This document shows positions 14,650 through 23,946 of a stretch of DNA of 64,000 nt, piece after piece. Source of the DNA: Puia dinghuensis. Lineage in GTDB: Bacteria; Bacteroidota; Bacteroidia; Chitinophagales; Chitinophagaceae. Numbering within the stretch: the first letter of the stretch is position 1; each line of letters starts with the position of its first letter. The notes beneath the pieces are model-generated. The model was not told the DNA's origin and did not search any database. It saw only the letters and a program-made list of their open reading frames with translations. The DNA lies in the NCBI RefSeq assembly GCF_014642875.1, contig NZ_BMJC01000002.1, positions 868,001 through 932,000 of the forward strand. The letters are read 5' to 3'. A program made the translations under genes and the position numbers.

Positions 14650-17547
14650 ATGGATGAAAAATTGCAGGCATTGGGCCGCCAACTGGAAGGAGAATTGTAT
14701 TATGATACGACCATGCGGACCCTCTATGCCACGGACGCTTCCGCCTACCGCGAGATGCCGCAGGCGGTGGCCGTGCCAAAGACGACGGACGACATCCGGA
14801 AACTGATCGCTTTTGCCCGGGCGGAAAAGACCTCCCTGATACCCCGGACTGCGGGGACTTCTCTTGCCGGACAAGTGGTTGGCAAAGGCATCATCGTTGA
14901 TGTATCGAAGTATTTTACCGGGATACTCGAGCTGAATGTGGAGGAAAGATGGGTGCGCGTACAGCCCGGCGTTATCCGCGACGATCTGAACCTATTCCTA
15001 AAACCGAAGGGGCTTTTGTTCGGTCCGGAGACCTCCACGGCAAACCGGGCGATGATCGGCGGCATGGTCGGCAATAATTCCTGTGGCAGCAATTCGGTTG
15101 TCTACCGCAGTACCCGCGAACACCTGCTGGAAGTAAAGGCGCTGCTGAGCGACGGGTCGGAAGCGACCTTTGGAAAGCTGGGGTTGGATGAATTCCACGC
15201 CCGATGTGAAGACGCGGGCCTCGAAGGCGAAGTTTACCGGGAGATACGCCGGATGCTGAGCAATTATGACAATCAAGTGGGCATCCGCGAGAACTTCCCC
15301 AAGAAAAGCATTGAAAGACGCAATACCGGTTATGCACTGGATCTACTGCTGGACACGGCGCCATTTACGGCCGGCTGTCCCGATTTCAACTTCTGTACAC
15401 TGATGGCCGGCTCCGAAGGGACCCTGGCCTTTCTGACGGAGATGAAGCTCGATCTTTCCCCCCTCCCGCCAAAGGAGACGGGCTTGCTTTGTGTTCATTT
15501 TATGAGCATCGATGAATCGCTGCGGGCAAATCTAATCGCGCTTAAATATGCACCGACGGCGAGTGAACTGATCGATCATTATATTCTTGAGTGCACGAAG
15601 GACAATATAGAACAACGGAAGAATAGATTTTTTGTACAGGGTGATCCCGGCGCTATCCTGGTGATCGAGTTCAAGCGGGACAACCGGGAAGAGATCACTG
15701 CCATCGCGGGGAAGGTGGAGGCGGAGATGCGGGCAGCGGGCCTCGGGTATCATTTTCCGTTGCTGTTCGGGGCGGATACGGGACGAATCTGGTCGCTTCG
15801 AAAGGCAGGACTCGGTCTGCTGAGCAATCTGCCGGGTGACGACAAGGCGGTGCCGGTGATAGAGGATACGGCGGTGGACGTCCAGGATCTTCCTGCCTAT
15901 ATCCGGGATTTCAACGAAATATTAAAAAAATACGGGCTGTATTCGGTGCATTATGCGCACGCGGGCAGCGGGGAAATACATCTGCGTCCTATCATCAATC
16001 TGAAAACTGTAGAGGGTAATAAGCTCTTCCGCACCATTGCCGAAGAGATAGCCGCGTTGGTAAAAAAATACCAGGGGTCGCTCAGCGGGGAGCATGGGGA
16101 TGGCCGGCTGCGTGGAGAGTTTATTCCGCTGATGGTGGGAGAGAAGAACTACGGCCTTTTCAAGGATCTCAAGCGCACATGGGACCCGGCTAACATCTTC
16201 AACCCTGGTAAGATTGTAGATACGCCGCCAATGGATACGCAGCTAAGATATGATCCGGGGCAAATAACACCTCCCTTCTCTACCCTCTTCCGGTTTCACG
16301 GCCAGGACATCCTGCAACATGCCGAACAGTGCAACGGAAGCGGCGATTGCCGTAAGACCCATTTGTCGGGCGGGACGATGTGCCCCTCCTTCATGGCTAC
16401 CCGCAACGAAAAGGATACGACGCGGGCGCGGGCCAATATCCTGCGGGAGTTCCTCACCAGGAGCGACAAGCCCAACCGGTATGACCATAAGGCCATCTAT
16501 GAGGTGATGGACCTATGCCTCAGCTGCAAGGGTTGTAAGTCGGAGTGTCCGTCCAATGTGGATGTCGCCAAGTTAAAAGCGGAGTTCCTCCAGCATTATT
16601 ATGACGCCAACGGTGTCCCGATGCGCAGCAGGATGATCGCCAATTTTTCGCTGAGCGCGCGGCTTGGGATGATAGCGCCAGGGGTGTATAATTTTTTCAT
16701 GAAACAGGATTGGGTGAAGCGGCTGGTGGGGTTTGCTCCTGAACGGTCGATGCCGATGCTTTACAAGACGACGCTACGCAAATGGTGGGGGAAACGGCAA
16801 AGGAAAAGCGGGGGGAGAAAGGTGTATCTGTTTTGCGATGAGTTTACGAATTATAACGATGTGGAGACCGGGATGAAGGCGGTGTTGCTGTTGGAGAAAC
16901 TCGGGTATACCGTGGTGATCCCCGAGCATGTGGAAAGCGGGCGGACATGGCTGTCGAAGGGACTTGTGCGGGAGGCCAAAAAGATCGTCGACCGGAATGT
17001 GCGGTTGCTGGCGCCGCTGGTGACGGCGGATGCCCCGCTGGTGGGGATCGAGCCTTCGGCGATACTCACCTTTAGAGATGAGTATCCTGATCTGGCGGCG
17101 GATGAACTGTTGGCAGGTGCAAAGGAGTTGGCAAAGAATAGCTTTTTGATAGACGATTTTCTTGCCCGGGAAATTCAGCGGGGCGTCATCGGAGCGGACT
17201 CCTTCACGAAAGAGAAACGCCAGATCGTGTTACACGGGCATTGCCAGCAAAAGGCGTTGTCCTCGGTGGCGGGGAGCGTTAAAGTGCTGTCGCTACCGGA
17301 GAACTATACGGTGAGTGTAGTCCCATCGGGCTGTTGCGGCATGGCCGGGTCCTTTGGATATGAGCAGGAGCATTATGGCCTTTCCCAGCAGATAGGGGAA
17401 TTGGTGCTGTTGCCGGCGGTGCGTCGACAGGGGGAGGATGTGATCATAGCGGCGCCGGGAACCAGCTGCCGGCACCAGATAAAAGACGGAACGGGAAGAA
17501 AGGCGTTGCACCCGGTGGAGGTTTTATACGCGGCGCTGGCTATTTGA
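14650..17547 (+). CDS. FAD-linked and Fe-S 2-hydroxyacid dehydrogenase (D-lactate dehydrogenase type)
   Basis: A 965-residue fusion of a flavin oxidase and an iron-sulfur reductase. Seen: the FAD pocket PRTAGTSLAGQVVGKG (about 57-72), FAD-oxidase C region with HAGSGEIHLRP and SGEHGDGRLRGEF, a ferredoxin-like part with CNGSGDC (Cys561 on) and CLSCKGCKSECP (Cys623, 626, 629, 633), and a C-terminal CCG part (HGHCQQKALS, PSGCCGMAGSFGYE). This joins GlcD-like and GlcF/LutA-like units and is typical of D-lactate or D-2-hydroxyglutarate dehydrogenases that feed electrons to the quinone pool; substrate cannot be set. Length fits the family. It starts 37 bases from the divergent GH88 gene. Confidence 0.9.
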   Translation: MDEKLQALGRQLEGELYYDTTMRTLYATDASAYREMPQAVAVPKTTDDIRKLIAFARAEKTSLIPRTAGTSLAGQVVGKGIIVDVSKYFTGILELNVEERWVRVQPGVIRDDLNLFLKPKGLLFGPETSTANRAMIGGMVGNNSCGSNSVVYRSTREHLLEVKALLSDGSEATFGKLGLDEFHARCEDAGLEGEVYREIRRMLSNYDNQVGIRENFPKKSIERRNTGYALDLLLDTAPFTAGCPDFNFCTLMAGSEGTLAFLTEMKLDLSPLPPKETGLLCVHFMSIDESLRANLIALKYAPTASELIDHYILECTKDNIEQRKNRFFVQGDPGAILVIEFKRDNREEITAIAGKVEAEMRAAGLGYHFPLLFGADTGRIWSLRKAGLGLLSNLPGDDKAVPVIEDTAVDVQDLPAYIRDFNEILKKYGLYSVHYAHAGSGEIHLRPIINLKTVEGNKLFRTIAEEIAALVKKYQGSLSGEHGDGRLRGEFIPLMVGEKNYGLFKDLKRTWDPANIFNPGKIVDTPPMDTQLRYDPGQITPPFSTLFRFHGQDILQHAEQCNGSGDCRKTHLSGGTMCPSFMATRNEKDTTRARANILREFLTRSDKPNRYDHKAIYEVMDLCLSCKGCKSECPSNVDVAKLKAEFLQHYYDANGVPMRSRMIANFSLSARLGMIAPGVYNFFMKQDWVKRLVGFAPERSMPMLYKTTLRKWWGKRQRKSGGRKVYLFCDEFTNYNDVETGMKAVLLLEKLGYTVVIPEHVESGRTWLSKGLVREAKKIVDRNVRLLAPLVTADAPLVGIEPSAILTFRDEYPDLAADELLAGAKELAKNSFLIDDFLAREIQRGVIGADSFTKEKRQIVLHGHCQQKALSSVAGSVKVLSLPENYTVSVVPSGCCGMAGSFGYEQEHYGLSQQIGELVLLPAVRRQGEDVIIAAPGTSCRHQIKDGTGRKALHPVEVLYAALAI

Positions 17548-17579
17548 CCCGGACAGCTTAAATTGCGGAAGAGAATCTC

Positions 17580-18569
17580 ATGGAAGAAACGACAGTAAAA
17601 CATCCAAGGACATTCAGCAGGAAGATAGACCCGCTGCTCAAGACCAATAACGACACTGGTTTTGGCACCAACGCGGCCAATTACGGGGGCCGGTTTATCA
17701 ACCGTGACGGCACTTTCAATCTGCGGAAAGAAGGGATGGCCTTTCTCGACCGCTTCAGCATCTATCATAGCATGCTGTCCATGCCCCGGTGGAAGTTTGT
17801 CGGGCTGATCCTGGTCGCTTTTTTCGCCATCAATGTTTTCTATACGTCGCTCTACCTGGCGGTAGGCGTCGACCAGTTGGGGGGCGTCATCGCGACCACC
17901 CCCTGGGGAAAAATAAAAGAAGCCTTTTTCTTCAGCGCGGAGACGGTTACGACAGTGGGCTATGGCCGGGTGAATCCCGTCGGCGACGCGGCCAATGTTG
18001 TCGCCGCCATCGAGGCGTTGAGCGGCTGGCTTGCATTCGCCCTGGCCACGGGTCTCATTTTCGGGCGGTTTTCCCGGCCCCGGTCGTTCCTCGTTTTTAG
18101 CGAATTTGCCGTTGTAAGCCCTTTTAAGGATAAGACGGCGCTGATGTTTCGTTTTGCCCCTTATAAGGACAAACATACCCTCACGGATGTACAGATCAGG
18201 GTAAATATCGGGTTGAAGATGCAAAAGGACGGCAGCGAAGAGTATGTATATTACGACCTGAGCCTCGAGCGTACCAAGGTTGAGAGCCTCCCGCTGAACT
18301 GGACGGTCGTTCACCCCATCGATGAGCAGAGCCCGCTGCTGGGATTCTCGCCGCAGGACATGGAGGCTGCCGATGTGGAGCTCTACGTACTCATCAGGGG
18401 GTTTGACGATGTCTATTCCAATTTTGTCCAACAAAGAACATCCTTTACTTACCAGGAGATAAAATTCAACCGGAAGTTTATCCCCATGTACAGGGAAAGC
18501 CTGGATGGGAAGACGACCATCCTCGAGCTGCACAAGCTGAACGAATACGAGGAATTAAAACAGGGTTAA
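17580..18569 (+). CDS. Inward-rectifier K+ channel (KirBac type)
   Basis: A 329-residue prokaryotic inward-rectifier potassium channel. Seen: a cytosolic N-terminal tail, a slide helix and TM1 (KFVGLILVAFFAINVFYTSLY), pore helix, selectivity filter TVGYG at residues 125-129, TM2 (AIEALSGWLAFALATGLIFG), then a C-terminal immunoglobulin-like Kir domain (about 175-325). Four subunits would form the pore in the inner membrane. It follows the FAD/Fe-S dehydrogenase by 32 bases on the same strand and could share a transcript, but no functional link is evident. Gating ligand unknown. Confidence 0.93.
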   Translation: MEETTVKHPRTFSRKIDPLLKTNNDTGFGTNAANYGGRFINRDGTFNLRKEGMAFLDRFSIYHSMLSMPRWKFVGLILVAFFAINVFYTSLYLAVGVDQLGGVIATTPWGKIKEAFFFSAETVTTVGYGRVNPVGDAANVVAAIEALSGWLAFALATGLIFGRFSRPRSFLVFSEFAVVSPFKDKTALMFRFAPYKDKHTLTDVQIRVNIGLKMQKDGSEEYVYYDLSLERTKVESLPLNWTVVHPIDEQSPLLGFSPQDMEAADVELYVLIRGFDDVYSNFVQQRTSFTYQEIKFNRKFIPMYRESLDGKTTILELHKLNEYEELKQG

Positions 18570-18584
18570 TCTTTTTTCCCACAG

Positions 18585-18654
18585 CAACCTATTAAAGACG
18601 CCTGCGTATCTTGTGGGCCAACCTACCAAAGACGCCGACGTATTCTTATGAGGG
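18585..18654. repeat. Imperfect 34-bp tandem duplication
   Basis: Two copies with a 34-base step begin at 18585 (CAACCTATTAAAGACGCCTG) and 18619 (CAACCTACCAAAGACGCCGA). They agree at most positions, including CAACCTA and AAAGACGCC, then drift. They lie in the 145-base gap between the K+ channel and the outer-membrane protein. It could be a degenerate regulatory repeat or a replication slip. Confidence 0.5.
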
Positions 18655-18714
18655 ACTAAACCGGTTCGCCAATCGTCGGTCAAAGATTCTATTCATTTAT
18701 CCGAAAAAACATTC

Positions 18715-19938
18715 TTGAAGGCTGTAAAAATATATCTATCCCTAGCCCTTCTTGTCCTCTCATTCCTGCACGTAAACGCGCAGGACTCCCTGCATATCAA
18801 CCATTTAAAGATAGCCAACAGCCAGGAAGACCTCGTGGACGTCGGCCGGTCGTTGCTAAAAGGCCATCATTCCACCCGCATCGACACGGTGCGGCAAAAA
18901 GTGGGGAAATTGCATATCTCGGCCCTCCCGGTGGCCGGTTATACCCTGCAGACGGGGTTTGCAGGGGTGGTAACCAGTGATTTTGCCTTTTATACCAGTG
19001 AACATGACCAGGCCAACCTGTCCAGCGTTCTTACCAGCATCGCCTACACCCAATACCAGCAAGTGATCCTTCCCGTCCAGGCTAATATCTGGACCCGGGG
19101 AAACAAATATAATATTCTGACGGACTGGCGCTATCTCCGCTATCCATCCATCACCTATGGACTGGGCGGGAATTCGAGTGCAGACAGTGGCTACAACATT
19201 TATTATGGCTATCTGCGGCTGCATCAGGCCATTTTGCGAACTATTGCGAGGGATTTCTACCTGGGGTTGGGTTTTGATGCGGACTATTTCTGGAACATCC
19301 AGGAGGTGGACCCACCGGCTGCGAAGCCTACAGACTTCGAGCGCTATGGACTTACCCGTACGGAGGCTGCGGCCGGCTTTTCCCTGCATGTGCTGTTCGA
19401 CGACCGCCGCAACCAGATCAATCCGGAGAAGGGAAACTATCTGAGCCTCATCTACCGGCCCAGCCTCACCTCCCTGGGTAGCGATAACAACTTTCAGACC
19501 CTGCTGCTCGACCTGCGAAAATATATCACTTTCCCCAGCAATACCCATAATGTTCTAGCCTTCTGGAGCTATGACTGGCTAACACTGGGCAGTGGTAATC
19601 CGCCCTACCTGCTGCTACCCAGTACAGGATGGGACGAATACAGCAATACGGGCCGGGGGTATATCCAAGGGCGCTATCGCAGCAAGAATATGCTCTATCT
19701 GGAATCCGAATATCGTTTTGGCATCACTACTAACGGATTGCTGGGTGGGGTCGTATTCGCCAACGCCGAGTCCTTTTCCGATATGCTCACAGGGCATTAT
19801 ACTTATATCAACCCCGGCTATGGGGGAGGTATCCGCATCAGCCTTAATAAATTCTCCCGCACCAATATTGCCGTGGATTATGGCTGGGGCATCCATGGAT
19901 CGGGTGGTTTTTTTGTGAATTTGGGTGAGGTTTTTTAG
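18715..19938 (+). CDS. Outer-membrane beta-barrel protein (surface antigen, BamA/TamA C-terminal type)
   Basis: A 407-residue outer-membrane protein. Signal peptide MKAVKIYLSLALLVLSFLHVNAQ from a TTG start, the only one giving it. The mature protein is a series of amphipathic strands rich in Tyr, Trp and Gly and ends in a barrel with a terminal aromatic residue (GGFFVNLGEVF). The C-terminal half (about 200-407; FDDRRNQINPEKGNYLSL) is the surface-antigen D15-like domain of the Omp85 family, but no POTRA domains precede it, so it is more likely a stand-alone barrel of the patatin or BamA-like group. Substrate unknown. The Ntn-hydrolase gene follows 12 bases downstream and probably shares its mRNA. 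Confidence 0.82.
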   Translation: MKAVKIYLSLALLVLSFLHVNAQDSLHINHLKIANSQEDLVDVGRSLLKGHHSTRIDTVRQKVGKLHISALPVAGYTLQTGFAGVVTSDFAFYTSEHDQANLSSVLTSIAYTQYQQVILPVQANIWTRGNKYNILTDWRYLRYPSITYGLGGNSSADSGYNIYYGYLRLHQAILRTIARDFYLGLGFDADYFWNIQEVDPPAAKPTDFERYGLTRTEAAAGFSLHVLFDDRRNQINPEKGNYLSLIYRPSLTSLGSDNNFQTLLLDLRKYITFPSNTHNVLAFWSYDWLTLGSGNPPYLLLPSTGWDEYSNTGRGYIQGRYRSKNMLYLESEYRFGITTNGLLGGVVFANAESFSDMLTGHYTYINPGYGGGIRISLNKFSRTNIAVDYGWGIHGSGGFFVNLGEVF

Positions 19939-19950
19939 TAACTTCCCCAT

Positions 19951-21351
19951 ATGAGAAAATTACCCGCACTGCTGACAGCCCTGTTGCTGACCACTACCGT
20001 TTTTTCCCAACAAAAAAATCCACGCCTGGCCAATGCCAGCCGCGAAGACAAGAACGGCTGGATCTATGTCCATCTGGAAGGAAGCCCCGGGGACATCGGG
20101 TTCCAGAATGGTTTTCTCCTGTGCGCCGAGATCGACGACCTCATCCGCGCGATGAAGCTCGTCCTGCCACACGAGTCCGGCAAGGACTGGGCCTTTTACC
20201 GGGAGTTTGTAAAAAGAGCGTTTTGGGACAAGATTGATAAGGAATACCAGGATGAGATCACGGGCATCACGGAAGGATTGAAGCTAAAAGGATACCATTA
20301 TGATGTGTACGACCTGGTGGTGATGAACGGGTATATCGAACTATCGCAATATTATGTTCCGTGGCTGGCGGAGAAGAAGCATCCCGGTTCGGCTGCGGCC
20401 AATAACAAGGCCCCGGGCAATTGCAGCGCCTTCATCGCCACCGGCAGCTATACAGCCGACGGGCAGATCGCCATGGGGCACAACAACTGGACGGATTATG
20501 TCTATGGCGAACGATGGAATATCATCGCCGACATCGTTCCGCAAACAGGCAACCGGTTGTTCATGGATATGATGCCAGGGTTCATCCATAGCGGAGACGA
20601 CTTTGTCATCACGAGCAGTGGTATCCTCATCACCGAGACCACGATAACGCAGTTTAAAGGTTTTGATGAAAAGGCCATTCCCGAATTTGTTCGGGCAAGG
20701 AAAGCAGCCCAGTATTCCAACAGTATTGACGACTTCATCCAGATAATGACCACCGGTGATAATGGCGGCTATGCCAATGACTGGCTTGTCGGGGACACCA
20801 AGACCAATGAGATCGCCCGGCTCGAACTGGGATTGAAGAATCATCCCGTGTGGCGCACAAAGGATGGCATCTATACCGGCTCCAATTTCCCGCTTGATGC
20901 AAAGCTGATCAAGGAAGAGACGACCTTCGACCCGGCGGACAGTACGAACTCTCCCAACAGCCGGCGGCGGCGCTGGGAGCAACTTGCCAGCGACTACAAA
21001 GGAAAACTGGATGCCGAGACCGGTAAGACGATCGAAGGCGACAGCTATAACGAGCTCACCAAGGCGAAGGAAGCAAGCCGGTGTGTTATTGCGGGCCGCA
21101 TCGATACCGATCCGAAAGGATGTCCCGAATGGGATTGGGGGCCGTATTTCCCGGGAGGCACTGTTCAGGGGAAGGTGACGACAGCCGCTCTGGCAAAGGA
21201 CCTGAAGTTCTGGGCGCACATGGGCAATCCGAATGGCGATGATTTTTTAGCATCGCCCTTCTTCACGGCACATCCGGAATATCAGTGGGAGTCGAGATAC
21301 CTGCATGATATGAAGGCGCAGCCATGGACTTTGTTCACAGCAAAAAAATAG
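19951..21351 (+). CDS. Exported C45/phospholipase B-like Ntn hydrolase
   Basis: A 466-residue exported enzyme of the Ntn-hydrolase group that includes phospholipase B-like proteins and C45 acyltransferases. Signal peptide at 1-20 (LLLTTTVFSQQ). The probable nucleophile is the Cys in APGNCSAFIATG near residue 154; in the family it becomes N-terminal after self-cleavage. Later blocks GHNNWTDYVYGERWN, SSGILITETTI and NDWLVGDTKTNEIARLE are in the usual order. Substrate is likely an amide or phospholipid ester, not decidable here. It is probably cotranscribed with the barrel gene upstream. The C-terminal part contains SRCVIAGRIDTDP, common in this exported subgroup. Confidence 0.8.
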   Translation: MRKLPALLTALLLTTTVFSQQKNPRLANASREDKNGWIYVHLEGSPGDIGFQNGFLLCAEIDDLIRAMKLVLPHESGKDWAFYREFVKRAFWDKIDKEYQDEITGITEGLKLKGYHYDVYDLVVMNGYIELSQYYVPWLAEKKHPGSAAANNKAPGNCSAFIATGSYTADGQIAMGHNNWTDYVYGERWNIIADIVPQTGNRLFMDMMPGFIHSGDDFVITSSGILITETTITQFKGFDEKAIPEFVRARKAAQYSNSIDDFIQIMTTGDNGGYANDWLVGDTKTNEIARLELGLKNHPVWRTKDGIYTGSNFPLDAKLIKEETTFDPADSTNSPNSRRRRWEQLASDYKGKLDAETGKTIEGDSYNELTKAKEASRCVIAGRIDTDPKGCPEWDWGPYFPGGTVQGKVTTAALAKDLKFWAHMGNPNGDDFLASPFFTAHPEYQWESRYLHDMKAQPWTLFTAKK

Positions 21352-21536
21352 GGGCAACGTAGCGGCGGGACGACCGTACATTACCCCACAGATTCTTAAG
21401 ATGCGCAGAATTGAGGATGGGTTTTTTCTTCGATAACAGGTTAGTCACAGGAAAGTAAATTAGGTGGTGCAGTAGAGGAAGTAATCGATTTGCCACAATT
21501 ACCGTACCAATTGGTCTACTTTGTATGAGTAATCAC

Positions 21537-23495
21537 CTATATCTTGATTCTGATCACCGAAAAAGTATAGGGAGCCAGTGTTGAAGCCAATTTTTTACCC
21601 TGGCTGGGGATACTTGTTCCCACCGGACTGATGGCCGTTGGGTTGTCGAGCGTGTTGACGGCATCGAGTCGCGCTGCCGAGAGCAGGAAGGCCCGTGCCG
21701 GGCTACTCACCTTTCGCACCCCATCCAGGCGGATGTTCAGGCTTTGCGGCTGGGCGGTGGTGTTCACCAGTTTGATGACGATCTCCCGTGCAGCGCTATC
21801 GATACAGGCCGAACCATAGAGCCCATCCTGTCCCGTAAGCGGGCTGCCCTGGCGGGTGAGTGGCAGCACAGCAGTGCCTTTATTATTGGCAAACAGTTTT
21901 TGTACATAATAATCAGCCGTGCCGTACGACCGAAGGTTGTCAAACCAGATGAGATCGGGTGTCCACTGCCAGCCATCCACATGGGCAAAGAGCGGCGCAT
22001 AGGAAGCCATCTGTACTATATCGGCATTCCGCTCGAGCCCAGTCATAAAGGCGGCTTCCGCCAGCGCACATTGCCAGTTGCTGCGGTTGTTCACCGACAC
22101 CACTTTATCGCTTTGTGCCGCGTATTCCCCGGCGAAGATCTTCGGACCGTTGCGATCGTAATGGTCATAGCGGGTGGCGTTCTGCAGAAACCATCCCGGG
22201 TTTCTATAATAATGCTCGTCGAGGATGTCGGCGTGCAGTTTGCGCAGGGTATCATTCAGAAAATCGAATTTCTCGCCGTTGGGGTCGGGGCCGGTGCTGT
22301 TGACAAGGCGGATATCGGGGTATCGGGCTTTGATGGCCCTGGTGAAGACCTTGTATCGTTCGACATATTGCGGTCCCCATTGTTCGTTGCCGACCCCCAT
22401 CATCTTCAGATGAAAGGGTGCAGGGTGTCCCATGGCGGCGCGAAGGCCACCCCATTTGGTGGAGGTGTCGCCATTGGCAAACTCGATGAGATCGAGGGCA
22501 TCCTGGATATAAGGATCGATGTCCGGGATGGGCACCACTTCGGCGGTATTGAACTGGCAGGCCATGCCGCAATTGAGGATGGGCAGGGGCTCAGCGCCGA
22601 TGTCTTCGGCTAACTGGAAGTACTCGAAGAAGCCGAGGCCGAACGACTGAAAGTAATCCGGGGTCGACCGGTGCGCAAATTCGACATTCCAGCGGTTCAT
22701 AATCAGTTTGCGATCTTCCACTCTCCCCACGGTTTTCTTCCATTGATAGCGGTTGGTGAGATCACGGCCTTCGACGATGCATCCGCCGGGGAAGCGGATA
22801 AAGCCGGGGTGCATATCGGCAAGCAACTGGACGAGGTCGGCGCGAAGGCCGCCGGGTCGCTGTTTCCAGGTATGCTGGGGAAAGAGGGAGATCATGTCGA
22901 GATCGACGACGCCCTGGCCTTCGAAACCGATGTAGAGCCGGGCCTTGGCCTCGGTGACAGTGGCGGTGAAGGAGATGGTGTCGCGCTTCCAGTCGGTGGA
23001 AGGATTAAGGAGGAGCCTGGCCGAGCCGATAGGTTGCCCGTTGGGGTTTTGGAGTTCGAGACGTAGCGCTACGGGGGCGGCGGGCCGGTCCCAAATGGAA
23101 AAATGATACGTTTCCCCCTGTTTTATCCCCATGCCCCGGAAGCCCTCGTTGGAAAGACCATACTCGCCGTCGGTATAGTGGGTGACACGGATGAACCGGG
23201 GGTTGTCGGGGTTCTCAGCTCCCCGGTTAAGGACAAGGATATTACCGTTGCCGGGGACGGAACTATGCTCCGTCCAGCCCATTAGGGGATTATTGAATTC
23301 GAAGGAACGGTTTTTGACTAATTCTGCATAGAGGCCGCCATCGGCGGCCATATTGATATCTTCGAAGAAAATGCCCCACATGGTGGGCCGGATTGCAGCC
23401 CCCGGCTTGTCCGCCTCTACGGTAATCTCCTGGGCAACAGCTGTTTGCAAAAACAGCGGGGAAGCAAAAAAGAACAGAAAAACCCCAAAAAACAT
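21537..23495 (-). CDS. GH51 alpha-L-arabinofuranosidase, exported
   Basis: A 652-residue family 51 glycoside hydrolase that removes L-arabinose from arabinan and arabinoxylan. Seen: signal peptide MFFGVFLFFFASPLFLQTAVAQ, the opening MWGIFFEDINMAADGG, a carbohydrate-binding-like insert (about 80-200), acid/base Glu in GVGNEQWGPQYVERY (about residue 371), nucleophile Glu in IFAGEYAAQSDK, and a C-terminal beta domain. The start could also be 23543, 16 codons earlier, with a long basic N-region; 23495 gives a cleaner signal peptide. It shares strand with the GH43 enzymes but is separated from them by the plus-strand 23569 gene, so it likely has its own promoter. Confidence 0.93.
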   Translation of the reverse strand: MFFGVFLFFFASPLFLQTAVAQEITVEADKPGAAIRPTMWGIFFEDINMAADGGLYAELVKNRSFEFNNPLMGWTEHSSVPGNGNILVLNRGAENPDNPRFIRVTHYTDGEYGLSNEGFRGMGIKQGETYHFSIWDRPAAPVALRLELQNPNGQPIGSARLLLNPSTDWKRDTISFTATVTEAKARLYIGFEGQGVVDLDMISLFPQHTWKQRPGGLRADLVQLLADMHPGFIRFPGGCIVEGRDLTNRYQWKKTVGRVEDRKLIMNRWNVEFAHRSTPDYFQSFGLGFFEYFQLAEDIGAEPLPILNCGMACQFNTAEVVPIPDIDPYIQDALDLIEFANGDTSTKWGGLRAAMGHPAPFHLKMMGVGNEQWGPQYVERYKVFTRAIKARYPDIRLVNSTGPDPNGEKFDFLNDTLRKLHADILDEHYYRNPGWFLQNATRYDHYDRNGPKIFAGEYAAQSDKVVSVNNRSNWQCALAEAAFMTGLERNADIVQMASYAPLFAHVDGWQWTPDLIWFDNLRSYGTADYYVQKLFANNKGTAVLPLTRQGSPLTGQDGLYGSACIDSAAREIVIKLVNTTAQPQSLNIRLDGVRKVSSPARAFLLSAARLDAVNTLDNPTAISPVGTSIPSQGKKLASTLAPYTFSVIRIKI

Positions 23496-23568
23496 CCTTT
23501 CGCGGTTACGTTTCCGATGGTGGCGTTGACTATTGTATACCATTGTACCTTATTAAAATTTATTCGAC

Positions 23569-23946
23569 ATGAGTGATGAATCGACAGATCAGCTTTTGCT
23601 ATTCGGACAGTTCATCGATCTTTATTATCCATCCATCTTCTCGGCAATTTCCAAGTTGACCGGGCTGACGGATGAAAAAGAACTGGAATTGATAACCGTC
23701 AATGTCTTCGACGAGCTCTGGAAGAACAGGGACATTCTTTTGAAAGAAGTCCGTCCTCCGGCCTTTGTATATCGCATCCTCATCCGGCAGGTCTTTGCTC
23801 ATCTGCAAAAACTGGGGTACGAAGACAGGATCATGGCTTTACAAAACACGGTGCTCATCGACCCATCGTTCTATGCACTGGGATCGGGATCATTGTCGAA
23901 CGACGACCGGCCACCCGTCGACCCAGATAAGCCGCTCGATCCGTAA
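23569..23946 (+). CDS. Small sigma-region-2-like protein (orphan)
   Basis: A 125-residue protein that looks like only region 2 of an ECF sigma factor. Residues about 16-100 read FIDLYYPSIFSAISKLTG, then VFDELWKNRDIL and AFVYRILIRQVFAHL, in the order and spacing of ECF region 2.1-2.4. No region 4 helix-turn-helix follows; the tail is a Pro/Asp-rich disordered end. It is a paralogue of the 37611 gene: a gap-free hand alignment over 88 residues gives about 37 identities. Both genes are divergent from a minus-strand gene with an exported product. Its 3' end overlaps the GH43 gene by 57 bases. A degenerate sigma or regulatory microprotein is likely; function unproved. Confidence 0.65.
   Translation: MSDESTDQLLLFGQFIDLYYPSIFSAISKLTGLTDEKELELITVNVFDELWKNRDILLKEVRPPAFVYRILIRQVFAHLQKLGYEDRIMALQNTVLIDPSFYALGSGSLSNDDRPPVDPDKPLDP

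Noticed and set aside
17373-18533. A minus-strand open frame of 386 codons opposite the dehydrogenase end and the K+ channel.
   Set aside because: It crosses two clear plus-strand genes, and its product has no domain.
21506-21515. ACCAATTGGT palindrome between the Ntn hydrolase and GH51 genes.
   Set aside because: Ten bases between two convergent gene ends; too short to call a site, and no stem with a T run is present.
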